Counted from the first letter of the stretch, positions 1 through 9,340 are shown. The stretch: 64,000 nt of DNA from Bradyrhizobium sp. CB1717 (GCF_029714325.1 NZ_CP121666.1:3472001-3536000), one strand, 5' to 3'. Made by a program: numbers and translations. Notes: generated from the sequence alone by a model not told the origin.

Positions 1-391
1 CCATGTCGAGATCGTCGGCGAGGGGCCCAGACCACAGGGTCGAGCAGACATGCATGTTCCAGGTCAACGCGGTGGCGCCGCAATAGCGGCCGATCTCGGC
101 GGCTGCGAGCGCATAAGTCTGGTAGTTCGCGCCAAGCCCGCCATGCTTCTTGGGGATGGCAATACCGAGCAGACCGACGCGGTGCAGATCGCGATAGTTC
201 TCCGTCGGGAAGACCGCATCCCGATCGTAGATCGCCGCGCGGCCGGCGAACACACTCTGACCGATCTCCCGCGCGCGTGCAATGATGCCGGCCTGTTCGT
301 CGCTAAGGCGGAATGCGACGGGGTCGAAGATCGGCGCATCCAGCGCGACCTTGTTACTCGCGCCGATAGTCTTGCTGACTTGCATGGTCAT
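1..391 (-). CDS. Acyl-CoA dehydrogenase, N-terminal part (cut by window edge)
   Basis: Reading leftwards from ATG at 391 gives about 130 residues with the N-terminal helical domain of flavin acyl-CoA dehydrogenases, including the typical stretch GLLGIAIPKKHGGLG and a following aromatic-rich helix. The rest of the gene, with the catalytic Glu and FAD site, lies outside the window. A second in-frame ATG is at 385; the upstream one fits better, with AAGGTG about nine bases before it. It starts 12 bases after the hydrolase stop, so the two are probably co-transcribed. Likely role: desaturation of an acyl-CoA intermediate of the adjacent aromatic-acid pathway (inference from position). The exact substrate cannot be read from this fragment. 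Confidence 0.8.
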   Translation of the reverse strand, partial: MTMQVSKTIGASNKVALDAPIFDPVAFRLSDEQAGIIARAREIGQSVFAGRAAIYDRDAVFPTENYRDLHRVGLLGIAIPKKHGGLGANYQTYALAAAEIGRYCGATALTWNMHVCSTLWSGPLADDLDM

Positions 392-403
392 TGCGTAGTC
401 ACC

Positions 404-1219
404 TTACGCGTTGGTCGCGACGGAATTCAGGAACCAGCCGAGCGCCTCGTCAAAGGCGTCGGGCCGCTCGAGGTTGGCGAGATGGCCGACGCCGGCGAGT
501 TCGACATATTTGGCAGAAGGGACATAGGTCGCTGTCTTCGCCATCATTGGTGCGGGCGCATTGTTGTCCTTGGAGCCGGACAGCAGCAGCGTCGGAACGG
601 AAATATCCTTGAGCGTGCTGCGCTGATCAAAGCCGATCAGGGCCAGCATCATGGCGCGATAGCTCGCCTCCGGCACGCTCGCCATGCACTCGCGCGCAAG
701 CTCCATGCCGTTCGGATCAGGACCGTCGCCGACAAGTTCCTTCACCAGCGAGGGCGCCAGCGATTTCATCGTCTCGCCGCGATCGAGCGGCCCGAGCCGC
801 GCGGCGATGAACGATTTCTGCCAGTCGCCGTCGGCCTTCCCGAATGCGGGGCTGGTTTGTGCAAGAACGACCGCGCGCGCCAGTTTCGGCGATTGCACCA
901 GCCATTTCTGGACGATCATGCCGCCGATGGAATGGCCGACCAGAATAGGCTTGGCCGCACCTAGCTGCTCGATGAATTGCTGGAGCGCATCCGCCAGGGC
1001 AGCGATACTGACGCTGGCGAGCGGTTCGGACCCGCCATAACCCGGCATGTCCCATGCGATCGCGCGGAAGCGGTTGCCGAATGTGGCAAGCTGGCGCCGC
1101 CAGGCGCGCGCCGCACCGCCGATGCCATGCAGGAAAACCAAGGGTATTGCGCCGGGATCGCCCGCAGCTTCATAGGCGAAGCGCCCATCCTTTGTTATCA
1201 TTGGCGCAGGCTGCGACAC
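404..1219 (-). CDS. Alpha/beta-hydrolase, probable pathway hydrolase/thioesterase
   Basis: A 271-residue alpha/beta-hydrolase fold enzyme. The oxyanion segment HGIGG is at residues 31-35, the nucleophile elbow GHSIGG at 95-100 with Ser97, and the likely acid and base are Asp218 (SGSKD) and His246 (GVGHLANLE). Length and layout match 3-oxoadipate enol-lactonase/MhpC-like hydrolases. The start is GTG at 1219 with AAGGATG in front; ATG at 1201 is the alternative. It is divergent from the SDR gene, and a candidate MarR operator lies 60 bp upstream. Within an aromatic CoA cluster it could hydrolyse a ring-cleavage product or release CoA (inference). Confidence 0.8.
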   Translation of the reverse strand: MSQPAPMITKDGRFAYEAAGDPGAIPLVFLHGIGGAARAWRRQLATFGNRFRAIAWDMPGYGGSEPLASVSIAALADALQQFIEQLGAAKPILVGHSIGGMIVQKWLVQSPKLARAVVLAQTSPAFGKADGDWQKSFIAARLGPLDRGETMKSLAPSLVKELVGDGPDPNGMELARECMASVPEASYRAMMLALIGFDQRSTLKDISVPTLLLSGSKDNNAPAPMMAKTATYVPSAKYVELAGVGHLANLERPDAFDEALGWFLNSVATNA

Positions 1220-1276
1220 GCGACATCCTTTTGCTTGGCCCCGTGATGCTAACAGGCCTGTGGGGGATGGAAAGAG

Positions 1277-1300
1277 ATAATTTTATACTTAAAGCAATTT
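1277..1300. promoter_or_regulatory. Candidate MarR operator, copy 1 (hydrolase side)
   Basis: Core ATTTTATACTTAAAGC at 1280-1295, a degenerate copy of the cluster consensus ATTTKAAGCYTAAAAT. It matches the copy at 3108-3131 at about 18 of 24 positions. It lies 60 bp upstream of the hydrolase GTG and is an AT-rich island in GC-rich DNA. Binding is inferred. Confidence 0.5.
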
Positions 1301-1359
1301 CCGGGCCGATCTCTGGCGCGCGGCTGTTCACGGCGACGATCGGCGCTTTCGTTGCAATA

Positions 1360-1375
1360 ATTTGAAGTTTAAAAT
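1360..1375. promoter_or_regulatory. Candidate MarR operator, copy 2 (SDR side)
   Basis: ATTTGAAGTTTAAAAT, a near-palindrome 41 bp upstream of the SDR ATG. It and copy 1 give each arm of the divergent hydrolase/SDR promoter region its own site. Confidence 0.6.
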
Positions 1376-1416
1376 ATATCCGAAAGAGCGATCAACAGAT
1401 CCCGAGGAGCCAGCGC

Positions 1417-2178
1417 ATGTCCGCATTGCCGCAATCGCCGCACGCGCTGGTGACCGGTGGCGGCCGCGGCATCGGCCGCGCGATCGCAGCCGCTCTCGTC
1501 GGGGCCGGCGCAACCGTGACGGTGCTCGGCCGGAATGCCGCAACTCTTGAAGAGGCGATCAAGGCGGGAGCTGCGCATTTCGCAGCCGTCGCCGATGTTT
1601 CAGACGAGGTGTCGCTCAACGCCGCCATCGCCGAGGCCCATGCGCGAAAGCCGATCGATATCCTGATCGCCAATGCGGGGAGCGCCGAATCCGCGTCATT
1701 CGTGAAATCGGATAGTGCCCTTTTCGCGCGCATGATGGACGTCAATTTTATGGGCGTGGTTCATGCCATCCGCGCGGTCTTGCCGGGCATGAAGGGCCGC
1801 CCCTATGGACGCATCGTGGCGGTCGCGTCGACAGCCGGGCTCAAAGGCTATGCCTATGTCAGCGCATACACTGCAGCCAAGCATGCGGTGGTCGGTCTGG
1901 TGCGGTCGCTCGCGCTCGAAATGGCCGGCAGCAATGTCACTGTGAATGCCGTGTGTCCGGGCTTCACCGACACGGATCTCGTCGCCGGCAGCATCGAGAA
2001 CATCATGAAGAAGACGGGGCGAACCCGCGAGCAGGCGATCGCCGAGATCGCCAAGCATAACCCGCAGGGGCGGCTGATTTCGCCTCAGGAGGTCGCTGAC
2101 GCAGTGCTCTGGTTGTGCGGGGAGGGCGCCGGTGCGATCACGGGACAAGCAATCGCCGTTGCCGGTGGTGAAATCTAG
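1417..2178 (+). CDS. SDR-family dehydrogenase (3-hydroxyacyl-CoA dehydrogenase-like)
   Basis: A classical short-chain dehydrogenase/reductase of 253 residues. The NAD(P)-binding motif TGGGRGIG is at 13-20, the catalytic Ser is near 138, and YTAAK gives Tyr151 and Lys155. The C-terminal segment AITGQAIAVAGGEI is typical of the family. It is followed 43 bp later by a crotonase, an arrangement expected for oxidising a 3-hydroxyacyl-CoA formed by hydration. In this cluster it probably acts on the non-aromatic CoA intermediates after ring reduction (inference). The candidate operator at 1360-1375 should control it. Cofactor preference is not clear from the sequence. Confidence 0.85.
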   Translation: MSALPQSPHALVTGGGRGIGRAIAAALVGAGATVTVLGRNAATLEEAIKAGAAHFAAVADVSDEVSLNAAIAEAHARKPIDILIANAGSAESASFVKSDSALFARMMDVNFMGVVHAIRAVLPGMKGRPYGRIVAVASTAGLKGYAYVSAYTAAKHAVVGLVRSLALEMAGSNVTVNAVCPGFTDTDLVAGSIENIMKKTGRTREQAIAEIAKHNPQGRLISPQEVADAVLWLCGEGAGAITGQAIAVAGGEI

Positions 2179-2221
2179 CGCGCGAGGCGCGGGCCCGGAA
2201 CAAGGAAGTTAAGGAGATCGC

Positions 2222-3058
2222 ATGAGCAGACCAGCAAATCCTGTGACCGTGCCGCTTGCGGACTATTCGCCGCAGCACTTCCTGTTGGCCGTTGTCGACG
2301 GTGTTGCCACGGTGACGCTCAATCGTCCCGAACGGAAGAATCCTCTGACGTTCGAGAGCTACCGGGAATTGACCGATTTCTTCCGTGCCTGCGCGTTTGA
2401 CGACGCGGTCAAGACGATCGTCGTCACCGGCGCCGGCGGCAATTTCTCGTCCGGCGGCGATGTGTTCGAGATCATCGGCCCGCTCGTCAAGATGGACACC
2501 AAGGGGCTGACCGCCTTCACGCGGATGACCGGCGATCTCGTCAAGGCGATGCGCGCCTGTCCGCAGCCGATCGTGGCCGCGGTCGAAGGCATTTGCGCCG
2601 GCGCCGGCGCGATCATCGCCATGGCATCCGACATGAGACTTGCGGCCAGCGGTGCCAAGGTCGCGTTCCTGTTCAACAAGGTAGGCCTTGCCGGCTGTGA
2701 CATGGGGGCCTGTGCCATCCTGCCGCGCATTATCGGGCAGTCCCGCGCCTCCGAGCTGCTCTATACCGGTCGGTTCATGACTGCGGAGGAGGGCGAGCGC
2801 TGGGGCTTCTTCAGTCGGATCGTCACGCCGGAGCAGGTGCTGCCCCAGGCGCAGATTCTGGCCAGGCAGGTCGCGGAAGGGCCGACCTTCGCCAACACCA
2901 TGACCAAGCGGATGCTGGCGATGGAATGGGCGATGTCGGTGGAGGAGGCGATTGAGGCGGAAGCCGTTGCCCAGGCGCTGTGCATGACGACCGCAGATTT
3001 CGAGCGCGCGTTCGAGGCCTTCGCCAACAAGGTCAAGCCGGTCTTCAGGGGCGACTGA
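2222..3058 (+). CDS. Enoyl-CoA hydratase/isomerase family protein
   Basis: A 278-residue crotonase-fold protein, close to family length. The oxyanion-hole region reads [10 protein letters not shown], and the second backbone-NH region reads [17 protein letters not shown]. In the active-site loop, where hydratases usually carry Glu, the sequence is [18 protein letters not shown], so chemistry other than simple hydration is possible. GGAGATCGC precedes the ATG. It is probably co-transcribed with the upstream SDR. In aerobic 2-aminobenzoyl-CoA degradation a crotonase could hydrate or hydrolytically open the dearomatised ring (inference). Confidence 0.85.
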   Translation: MSRPANPVTVPLADYSPQHFLLAVVDGVATVTLNRPERKNPLTFESYRELTDFFRACAFDDAVKTIVVTGAGGNFSSGGDVFEIIGPLVKMDTKGLTAFTRMTGDLVKAMRACPQPIVAAVEGICAGAGAIIAMASDMRLAASGAKVAFLFNKVGLAGCDMGACAILPRIIGQSRASELLYTGRFMTAEEGERWGFFSRIVTPEQVLPQAQILARQVAEGPTFANTMTKRMLAMEWAMSVEEAIEAEAVAQALCMTTADFERAFEAFANKVKPVFRGD

Positions 3059-3107
3059 GCCGGCTGCTATTATCCGCAGCCAGGCCAGCGACGGGGACTT
3101 GCGTGAA

Positions 3108-3131
3108 ATTATTTTAGGCTTAAAATAGTTT
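3108..3131. promoter_or_regulatory. Candidate MarR operator, copy 3 (monooxygenase/reductase)
   Basis: Core ATTTTAGGCTTAAAAT at 3111-3126, one of the best palindromes of the six. It ends 33 bp before the ATG of the fused monooxygenase and probably overlaps or follows that promoter, a position suited to repression. Confidence 0.65.
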
Positions 3132-3159
3132 CATGACCGGGTGAATTGGCGAGGCTCCC

Positions 3160-5511
3160 ATGAAAGTCGCGATCATCGGTGGCGGACCTGCGGGTCTCTA
3201 CGCTGCGATCCTGCTGAAGAAGCAGCGGCCAAGTGCCGACATCACGGTATACGAGCGCAACCGGGCCGACGACACATTCGGCTTTGGCGTGGTTTTCTCT
3301 GACGCCACGCTCGACAATTTCGAGAAACACGACCTTCCGAGCTACCGCCGCATCACCCAGGAATTCGCCTACTGGGATGATATCGCCGTGCATTTCCGCG
3401 GCACGGTGCACCGGGTCGGCGGCAACGGGTTTTGCGGCTGCTCGCGGCAGAAGCTGCTCCTGATCCTCCAGGAGCGCGCGCGAGAGCTTGGCGTCGCGCT
3501 GCAATTCGAGGTGGATATCGACGACGAGTCCCGGTTCGCTGATGCCGATCTCGTCCTGCTCGCCGATGGCATCAACAGCCGCTTCCGTGAAAAATACGTG
3601 GGCCATTTCCAGCCGGAGGTTGATGTCCGCGCCAACAAGTTCGCCTGGATGGGCTCGACCAGGCCGCTCGATGCCTTCACTTTCATCTTCCAGGAAACGG
3701 AGTGGGGGCCGTTCATCGCCCACGCTTATCAGTACGAGGCCGGGCACTCGACCTGGATCTTTGAGACTGATCCGCAGACCTTCGAGCGGGCAGGGCTGAC
3801 CGGGCTGAACGAGCAGGAGTCCGCCGCGCGGATGGCCGACATCTTCGGCTGGTTTCTCGACGGCCACAAGCTGCTGACCAACCGCTCGATGTGGCGGAAT
3901 TTCCCGATGATCCGCAGCAAGCGCTGGGTCAAGGACAACATGGTGCTGCTCGGCGACGCCAAGGCCAGCGCGCATTTCTCGATCGGCTCCGGCACCAAGC
4001 TCGCGATGGAGGATGCGATCGCGCTCGCCGAGGCGATGCAGAACGCTCCCAGTATCAAGGCTGCGCTGGAGGTCTATGAGCACGGTCGCCGTGAAGAGGT
4101 CGAAAAGACCCAGCACGCCGCCGACGTCTCGCTGGTCTGGTTCGAACACGTCGATCGCTTCTGGGATTTCGACCCCGTGCAATTCGCTTTTGGCGTGATG
4201 ACGCGCTCGAAGGCGATCACCTACGACAATCTGAAACTCCGCGCGCCTGATTTTGTGGCCGAGGTCGAAAAATCCTTTGCAAGGCACGTTCGCAACAGCG
4301 GCCTCGATGTCGAAACCAGCAAGCCGATAGTGCCGTTGTTCCAGCCGTTCCGCTTGCGCGAGATGGAGATCGCCAACCGCGCGGTGATGTCGCCGATGTG
4401 CATGTATTCGGCGAAGGAGGGCGTGCCGACCGACTTCCACCTCGTGCATTACGGCTCGCGCGCGATCGGCGGCGCCGGCCTGATCTTCACGGAGATGACC
4501 TGTGTCAGTCGCGATGCCCGGATCACGCCGGGATGCGCGGGCCTGTGGAACGACGAGCACGAGGCCGCGTGGCGGCGCATCGTGGATTTCGTCCATGGCA
4601 ATTCGGCTGCGAAAATCTGCCTGCAACTCGGCCATGCCGGCCGCAAGGGCGCGACCAAGCTGATGTGGGACGGCATGGACCGTCCGTTGGACGAGGGCGG
4701 CTGGGACGTGGTTTCGGCATCACCTCTGCCTTATTTTCCTGACAGCCAGGTGCCGCGCGAGCTCGACCGCGCCAGCATGAACGCGGTGAGGGATTCTTTC
4801 GTCGCTGCGGCCGAGCGCGGCCAGCGCTGCGGCTTCGACATGCTGGAGCTGCACTGCGCCCACGGCTATCTGCTCGCAAGCTTCATCTCGCCGTTGACAA
4901 ACACCAGGACCGACGAGTACGGCGGCTCGCTCGAAAATCGCCTCCGATTCCCGCTTGAGGTTTTCGAGGCACTACGCGCGGTCTGGCCGTCGCACAAGCC
5001 GATGTCCGTGCGTATCTCCGCGACGGACTGGGCTGAGGGTGGTATCGACGGTAATGACGCCGTCGCGATCGCGCGCGCCTTTGCCGAGGCCGGCGTCGAT
5101 CTCGTCGACGTCTCGACCGGGCAGACCGTGCGCGATGCGCAGCCGGTCTATGGCCGCATGTTCCAGACGCCGTTCTCCGATCAGGTCCGCAACGAGGCAC
5201 GGGTCGCCACCATGTGCGTCGGCAACATCACGACGGCGGATCAGGCCAACACCATCCTGGCGGCCGGCAGGGCGGATCTCGTCGCGCTCGGACGACCGCA
5301 TCTGGTCGATCCCTTCTTCACCATGAAGGCGGCGGCCTGGTACGGTGCGGACGACGCCTTCTGCCCGCCGCAATACCTTCCCGGAAAGGATCAGATTTTC
5401 CGCAACAGCGTGCGCGACCGGCAGGATCTCGAGGAGCTGAGAATTAGGGCTAAGCCCAAGACCCGGGCCGAGCTGAAGGCGGAGGCGACAAAGCCGCTTG
5501 CGGCCGAGTGA
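3160..5511 (+). CDS. 2-aminobenzoyl-CoA monooxygenase/reductase-type fused flavoenzyme
   Basis: A 783-residue two-domain flavoprotein. Residues 1 to about 380 form an FAD monooxygenase with [10 protein letters not shown] at 7-16, a second FAD motif [16 protein letters not shown], and similarity to salicylyl-CoA 5-hydroxylases. From about 391 an Old-Yellow-Enzyme-type FMN reductase begins ([20 protein letters not shown]), followed by [10 protein letters not shown] and the phosphate-binding segment [11 protein letters not shown]. This architecture is that of 2-aminobenzoyl-CoA monooxygenase/reductase known from Azoarcus evansii, which hydroxylates and then reduces the ring with O2 and NAD(P)H. 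The alternative reading is a salicylyl-CoA hydroxylase fusion; the nearby RidA gene favours the amino substrate (inference). Confidence 0.88.
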   Translation: MKVAIIGGGPAGLYAAILLKKQRPSADITVYERNRADDTFGFGVVFSDATLDNFEKHDLPSYRRITQEFAYWDDIAVHFRGTVHRVGGNGFCGCSRQKLLLILQERARELGVALQFEVDIDDESRFADADLVLLADGINSRFREKYVGHFQPEVDVRANKFAWMGSTRPLDAFTFIFQETEWGPFIAHAYQYEAGHSTWIFETDPQTFERAGLTGLNEQESAARMADIFGWFLDGHKLLTNRSMWRNFPMIRSKRWVKDNMVLLGDAKASAHFSIGSGTKLAMEDAIALAEAMQNAPSIKAALEVYEHGRREEVEKTQHAADVSLVWFEHVDRFWDFDPVQFAFGVMTRSKAITYDNLKLRAPDFVAEVEKSFARHVRNSGLDVETSKPIVPLFQPFRLREMEIANRAVMSPMCMYSAKEGVPTDFHLVHYGSRAIGGAGLIFTEMTCVSRDARITPGCAGLWNDEHEAAWRRIVDFVHGNSAAKICLQLGHAGRKGATKLMWDGMDRPLDEGGWDVVSASPLPYFPDSQVPRELDRASMNAVRDSFVAAAERGQRCGFDMLELHCAHGYLLASFISPLTNTRTDEYGGSLENRLRFPLEVFEALRAVWPSHKPMSVRISATDWAEGGIDGNDAVAIARAFAEAGVDLVDVSTGQTVRDAQPVYGRMFQTPFSDQVRNEARVATMCVGNITTADQANTILAAGRADLVALGRPHLVDPFFTMKAAAWYGADDAFCPPQYLPGKDQIFRNSVRDRQDLEELRIRAKPKTRAELKAEATKPLAAE

Positions 5512-5566
5512 CCGCCCGTGCGACGTTAACCCCATTGCCTGGCGTATTTCGAGTGGAGTAAGGGCG

Positions 5567-6817
5567 ATGAAGGCGATTATCGTCGGTGGCGGTATCGGAG
5601 GTCTCACCACAGCATTGATGTTCCGCTCGCGGGGCCTCGATTGCGAGATATTCGAACAAGCCGAGACCATCCGCGAGCTCGGTGTCGGCATCAACACATT
5701 GCCGCATGCGATGCGTGAATTGGCAGGCCTTGGCCTGCTGCAGAAGCTCGACGATGTCGCGATCCGCACCGACCAGCTCTATTACCTCAACCGCCATGGC
5801 CAGGAGGTGTGGCGCGAGGCGCGCGGCATCGACGCCGGCCACGACGTGCCGCAATTCTCCATCCACCGTGGCCGCCTTCAGGGCGTCATCCATCGGGCCG
5901 TCGAGGAGCGACTCGGTGCGGCCGCAATCCACACCGGCTGCCGGCTCGGCGCCTTCACGCAGGACGAGGGCGGCGTCACCGCCTATTTCTTCGATCGTTC
6001 CGGCGCGCACATCCACACGGCGCGAGGCGATATCCTGATCGGCGCCGACGGCATCCATTCACGCGTCCGCGAGACATTGTTCCCGAACGAGGGGCCGCCG
6101 TGCTGGAACGGCTTGATGCTGTGGCGCGGTGCTCGCGACTGGCCGCTGTTCCTCACCGGCAAGTCGATGATCGTGGCTGGCGGCCTCAATGCCAAGGTGG
6201 TGATCTATCCGATCGCGGAGGGATCGAGCCCCGCAAGCCGACTGACCAACTGGGCGGTGCTGGTGAAGGTCGGCGAGGGCAATGCCCCACCACCGCGCAA
6301 AGAGGACTGGTCGCGGCCTGGCCGCCGCGAGGAGCTGATGCCGCACGTGGCGCGCTTCTCGGTGCCCTATATCGACGTCAAGAGTCTTATCTCGGCTACG
6401 CCCGAATTTTACGAGTACCCGACCTGCGACCGCGATCCCTTGCCCTATTGGTCGTCGGGGCGCGTCACGCTGCTCGGCGATGCCGCGCATCCCATGTACC
6501 CGGTCGGCTCCAACGGCGCCTCGCAGGCGATCCTCGATGCACGCTGCCTCGCGGACGCGCTGATGCGCGCCGAGCATCCGCGCCAGGCGCTGCTCGAATA
6601 TGAGAAGAAGCGCCTGCCGATGACAGCTGACATCGTCCGCTCCAACCGCCGCGGCGGCCCAGAGGGCGTCATCGACGCCGTCGAGCAGCTCGCGCCCGAC
6701 GGTTTCGAAAATGTCGACAACGTGCTGAGCTATTCCCAGCGCGAGGCGATTGTGCGCGGCTACGCCACCAAGGCCGGCTTCGCCGCTGTCCCGGGACTCG
6801 CGGCGGTGCGTGCTTGA
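5567..6817 (+). CDS. FAD-dependent aromatic monooxygenase (PhzS-like group A)
   Basis: A 416-residue single-component flavin monooxygenase starting at ATG 5567; an in-frame upstream extension would overlap the preceding gene. GGGIGG opens the protein, GVGINTLPHAMREL is characteristic of PhzS-like hydroxylases, the DG motif is GADGIHSRVRETLF, and the GD motif is LLGDAAHPMYPVGSNGASQAI. It begins 55 bp after the fused flavoenzyme and is probably in the same transcript. The substrate is unknown. It may feed an alternative substrate, such as a hydroxylated or substituted aromatic acid, into the pathway (inference). Confidence 0.85.
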   Translation: MKAIIVGGGIGGLTTALMFRSRGLDCEIFEQAETIRELGVGINTLPHAMRELAGLGLLQKLDDVAIRTDQLYYLNRHGQEVWREARGIDAGHDVPQFSIHRGRLQGVIHRAVEERLGAAAIHTGCRLGAFTQDEGGVTAYFFDRSGAHIHTARGDILIGADGIHSRVRETLFPNEGPPCWNGLMLWRGARDWPLFLTGKSMIVAGGLNAKVVIYPIAEGSSPASRLTNWAVLVKVGEGNAPPPRKEDWSRPGRREELMPHVARFSVPYIDVKSLISATPEFYEYPTCDRDPLPYWSSGRVTLLGDAAHPMYPVGSNGASQAILDARCLADALMRAEHPRQALLEYEKKRLPMTADIVRSNRRGGPEGVIDAVEQLAPDGFENVDNVLSYSQREAIVRGYATKAGFAAVPGLAAVRA

Positions 6818-6826
6818 TGTGGGCCG

Positions 6827-7282
6827 CTAGCCGCCGGGCGGCGGCGGCAGGAAGTGGATGTTGAACTCGGCGGCCATCGCCACCACGTCCTCCGGCTTCT
6901 GCTCCTTCATGTTGTGAAGGCCCCAGAACAGGTCGAACAGCTTGCGGCTCGGCGAGACCCAGAACAGCACCTTTGCGGTCTGCTCCGATTTGTTGAAGAT
7001 GCCGTGCGGCACGCCCATGCCGAGACGGATCAGGTCGCCCGCAGTTGCCTGCGCCTCCGAATTGCCGAGCACGAAGTCGAGCTTGCCCTCCAGCATGTAG
7101 AGATATTCATCCTGGTCTGGATGAATGTGCGGCGGCACGAATGTGCCGGGCGGCAGCGTCGCGTGCCAGGAGAAGCTGTTCTCGGCATAGCTCTTCGGCA
7201 CGTAGGTCTGGCCGAGGATATTCCAGGAAATGCCTTGGATTCCCTCATTGGCCCGCGTGATGCCGGTGATTTCGCTCTTCAT
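6827..7282 (-). CDS. Cupin-domain protein
   Basis: A 151-residue single-domain cupin. Motif 1 contains PPHIHPDQDEYLYMLEGKLDF with the expected His-X-His and Glu metal ligands, and motif 2 contains GVPHGIFN with the third His. GGGAGGA precedes the ATG. It lies 30 bp downstream of the ABC binding-protein gene on the same strand and converges on the flavin monooxygenase. It is too short for a gentisate dioxygenase, so a ring-cleavage role is not supported. An isomerase, small dioxygenase or binding role is equally possible. Confidence 0.75.
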   Translation of the reverse strand: MKSEITGITRANEGIQGISWNILGQTYVPKSYAENSFSWHATLPPGTFVPPHIHPDQDEYLYMLEGKLDFVLGNSEAQATAGDLIRLGMGVPHGIFNKSEQTAKVLFWVSPSRKLFDLFWGLHNMKEQKPEDVVAMAAEFNIHFLPPPPGG

Positions 7283-7312
7283 TGCAGTCCTCCCTTGACG
7301 CGACGCGCGGCC

Positions 7313-8488
7313 TCAGTTCGCCGCCTTGCAGTCCTTGGCATAGCGGTCGCCGTAATTCTCAAAGACCTTCTGGACGATCTCGGTCTGGAACTTGCCGTCC
7401 GGACGCTTGGCGACCTTGGTCAGGTAGAAATTCTGAATCGGATAGCCGTTGGTGTTGAACTTGAAGGCGCCACGCAGCGAGGTGAAATCCGCCTTCTTCA
7501 GCGCGGCTCCGACAGCCTCCTTGTTCGAGAGGTCGCCCTTCACGCCCTTGATGGCGCTGTTGATCAGCATCGCGGCGTCATAGGCTTGGAAGGCGTAGGT
7601 GCCGGGCACGACGTTGTAGGCGGCCTCATAGGCTGCGACGAATTTCTTGTTCTGGGGGTTGTCGAGATTGGGCGCCCAGTTCGCGCCGCCGAACATGCCG
7701 ACGGCCGCGTCCTGCTGTGCCGGCAGGGTCGATTCATCGACCGTGAACGCCGAGAGCACCGGGATGCTGTCGGCAAGGCCTGCCTGGCGATACTGCTTGA
7801 CGAGGTTGACGCCGAGGCCGCCCGGCATGAACGTGAACAGTGCATCGGGCTTCTGCGAGGAGATCTTGGACAGCTCCGGCTGGAAGTCCAGCGTGTTCAG
7901 CGGCATGTAGGATTCTTCGACGATCTCGCCCTTGTAGTCGAGCTTGAAGCCGGCGACCGAGTCCTTGCCGGCCTGATAGTTCGGCACCATCAGGTACATG
8001 CGCTTGTAGCCGCGATCCTGCGCGACCTTGCCGAGGATCTCGTGGACCTGGTCGTTCTGATACGACGTCACGTAGAAGAACGGGTTGCAGTCCTTGCCGG
8101 CAAAGGTGGACGGGCCGGCATTGGGGCTGATCAGGAACACCTTCGATTCCGTCACTGGCCGGTGGATCGCCTGGAGGATGTTGGAGAAGATCGGGCCGAC
8201 CACGAAATCGACCTTCTCGCGCTCGAGCAGGCCCTTGACCTTGGTTACCGCCGCATCCGGCTTGAGCTCGTCGTCGACTACCACGACCTCGACATCGCGG
8301 CCACCCATCTTGCTGCCGAGGTCCTTCACCGCGAGCGCAAAGCCGTCGCGAACCTGCTGGCCGAGCGCGGCGGCGGGTCCCGACAGGGTCACGATCACAC
8401 CGAGCTTGATCTTCTCCTGGGCGAGGGCGGGGCTCATTACGGTGCCGAGCAGCAAGGCGGCTGCGGTCAAGGTCTTTTGCATTTTCAT
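7313..8488 (-). CDS. ABC transporter periplasmic binding protein, branched-chain amino acid/aromatic type
   Basis: A 391-residue type I periplasmic binding protein (LivJ-like). A signal peptide occupies about residues 1-23, cleaved after SPALA, and the mature protein starts QEKIKLGVIVTLSGPAA, typical of the family. Many aromatic-acid uptake systems use such binding proteins, which fits the cluster. No matching permeases or ATPases are within the window, so it is either an orphan or works with a transporter elsewhere. GAGGGGAC precedes the start. The nearest candidate MarR operator lies 144 bp upstream. The cupin gene follows in the same direction. Confidence 0.88.
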   Translation of the reverse strand: MKMQKTLTAAALLLGTVMSPALAQEKIKLGVIVTLSGPAAALGQQVRDGFALAVKDLGSKMGGRDVEVVVVDDELKPDAAVTKVKGLLEREKVDFVVGPIFSNILQAIHRPVTESKVFLISPNAGPSTFAGKDCNPFFYVTSYQNDQVHEILGKVAQDRGYKRMYLMVPNYQAGKDSVAGFKLDYKGEIVEESYMPLNTLDFQPELSKISSQKPDALFTFMPGGLGVNLVKQYRQAGLADSIPVLSAFTVDESTLPAQQDAAVGMFGGANWAPNLDNPQNKKFVAAYEAAYNVVPGTYAFQAYDAAMLINSAIKGVKGDLSNKEAVGAALKKADFTSLRGAFKFNTNGYPIQNFYLTKVAKRPDGKFQTEIVQKVFENYGDRYAKDCKAAN

Positions 8489-8632
8489 TTTTTGTCCCCT
8501 CGTGACATCAGGGCCTGCGCAGCAAGCCGCCTACTCCAATCCAAGCTTATGCCGATGATGGCTGCCGCGGCAAGCAAGGCTCAAGACGTCGCCATCCCGC
8601 GGCACAGCGCGCATGCAAGCGGCGCGCCAATT

Positions 8633-8648
8633 ATTTGAAGCCTAAAGA
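8633..8648. promoter_or_regulatory. Candidate MarR operator, copy 4
   Basis: ATTTGAAGCCTAAAGA in the 278-bp divergent region between the binding-protein gene and marR. The left half matches the consensus fully; the right half is degenerate. It is nearer the binding-protein side than copy 5. Confidence 0.55.
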
Positions 8649-8701
8649 AATCGGCGTGCGGTCGATTGCTGCAGCTTTGGACTTGCGGCCGGCTTCAATT
8701 T

Positions 8702-8717
8702 ATTTGAAGCTCAAAAC
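8702..8717. promoter_or_regulatory. Candidate MarR operator, copy 5 (autoregulation)
   Basis: ATTTGAAGCTCAAAAC, ending 49 bp before the ATG of the MarR gene. Copies 4 and 5 are 69 bp apart centre to centre and could allow joint control of both divergent promoters. Confidence 0.55.
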
Positions 8718-8766
8718 GTTGGGAATCCGTGCCGGCGCCAATGCCTGCCGTCAATGACCGCATCAG

Positions 8767-9258
8767 ATGCTTGATTCCGAGACCAAGGCCGTCGAGACGC
8801 CGGAGGACCATGCCGAAGAGCTTCGGCTGTGGCTGCGCTTGCTGACCTGCACCACCCTGATCGAGGGTGAGGTGCGCGGCCGGCTGCGGCAGCGCTTCGA
8901 CGTCACGCTGCCCCGGTTTGACCTGATGGCGCAGCTCGACAAGGCGCCCGACGGCATGACGCTCTCCGACGTCTCCAAGCGCATGATGGTCTCCAACGGC
9001 AACGTCACCGGTCTCGTCGAGCGTCTCGTGGAATCGGGCCATCTCGACCGGCGCACCTCGGAGACCGACCGCCGCGTCCAGGTGATCCGCCTCACAAAGC
9101 TCGGCCGCGCCGAGTTCCGCAGGATGGCCGCGGAGCACGAGGCCTGGATCGCCGATCTCTTCGTCGACCTGACGCCGAAGGACGTGCGCGAGCTGATGCG
9201 CCTCCTCGCCAAGACCAAGGCGTCGGCGCAGAAATCGGCCGCGCGCAGGCGGCCCTGA
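8767..9258 (+). CDS. MarR-family transcriptional regulator of the aromatic cluster
   Basis: A 163-residue winged-helix protein of usual MarR size. The recognition region reads LSDVSKRMMVSNGNVTGLVERL and the wing SGHLDRRTSETDRRVQVIRLT, including the conserved DRR. It sits in the middle of the aromatic gene cluster, flanked by candidate operator copies on both sides. Characterised MarR proteins of aromatic pathways commonly repress until a CoA-thioester ligand binds. By analogy, 2-aminobenzoyl-CoA or another aryl-CoA could be the ligand (inference). No strong ribosome-binding site is visible. Confidence 0.88.
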   Translation: MLDSETKAVETPEDHAEELRLWLRLLTCTTLIEGEVRGRLRQRFDVTLPRFDLMAQLDKAPDGMTLSDVSKRMMVSNGNVTGLVERLVESGHLDRRTSETDRRVQVIRLTKLGRAEFRRMAAEHEAWIADLFVDLTPKDVRELMRLLAKTKASAQKSAARRRP

Positions 9259-9340
9259 GCCCGCATCCGGGCCGGCCCGCCAATCCCTTTTGCCGCAGGA
9301 AAAAGCACGGGATGCCCAAAATCCCCTATTGCGCCAAATT

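Noticed and set aside
3109..4635. A 508-codon minus-strand frame opposite the fused monooxygenase/reductase
   Set aside because: No recognisable domain; it covers a well-conserved two-domain enzyme on the other strand.
6827..7282. Gentisate 1,2-dioxygenase as identity of the cupin
   Set aside because: The protein is less than half the usual length and has only one cupin domain.
6854..8638. A 594-codon plus-strand frame through the cupin and binding-protein genes
   Set aside because: It spans two real genes and their gap, which a true gene opposite would not do, and its product is His/Arg/Leu-rich without motifs.
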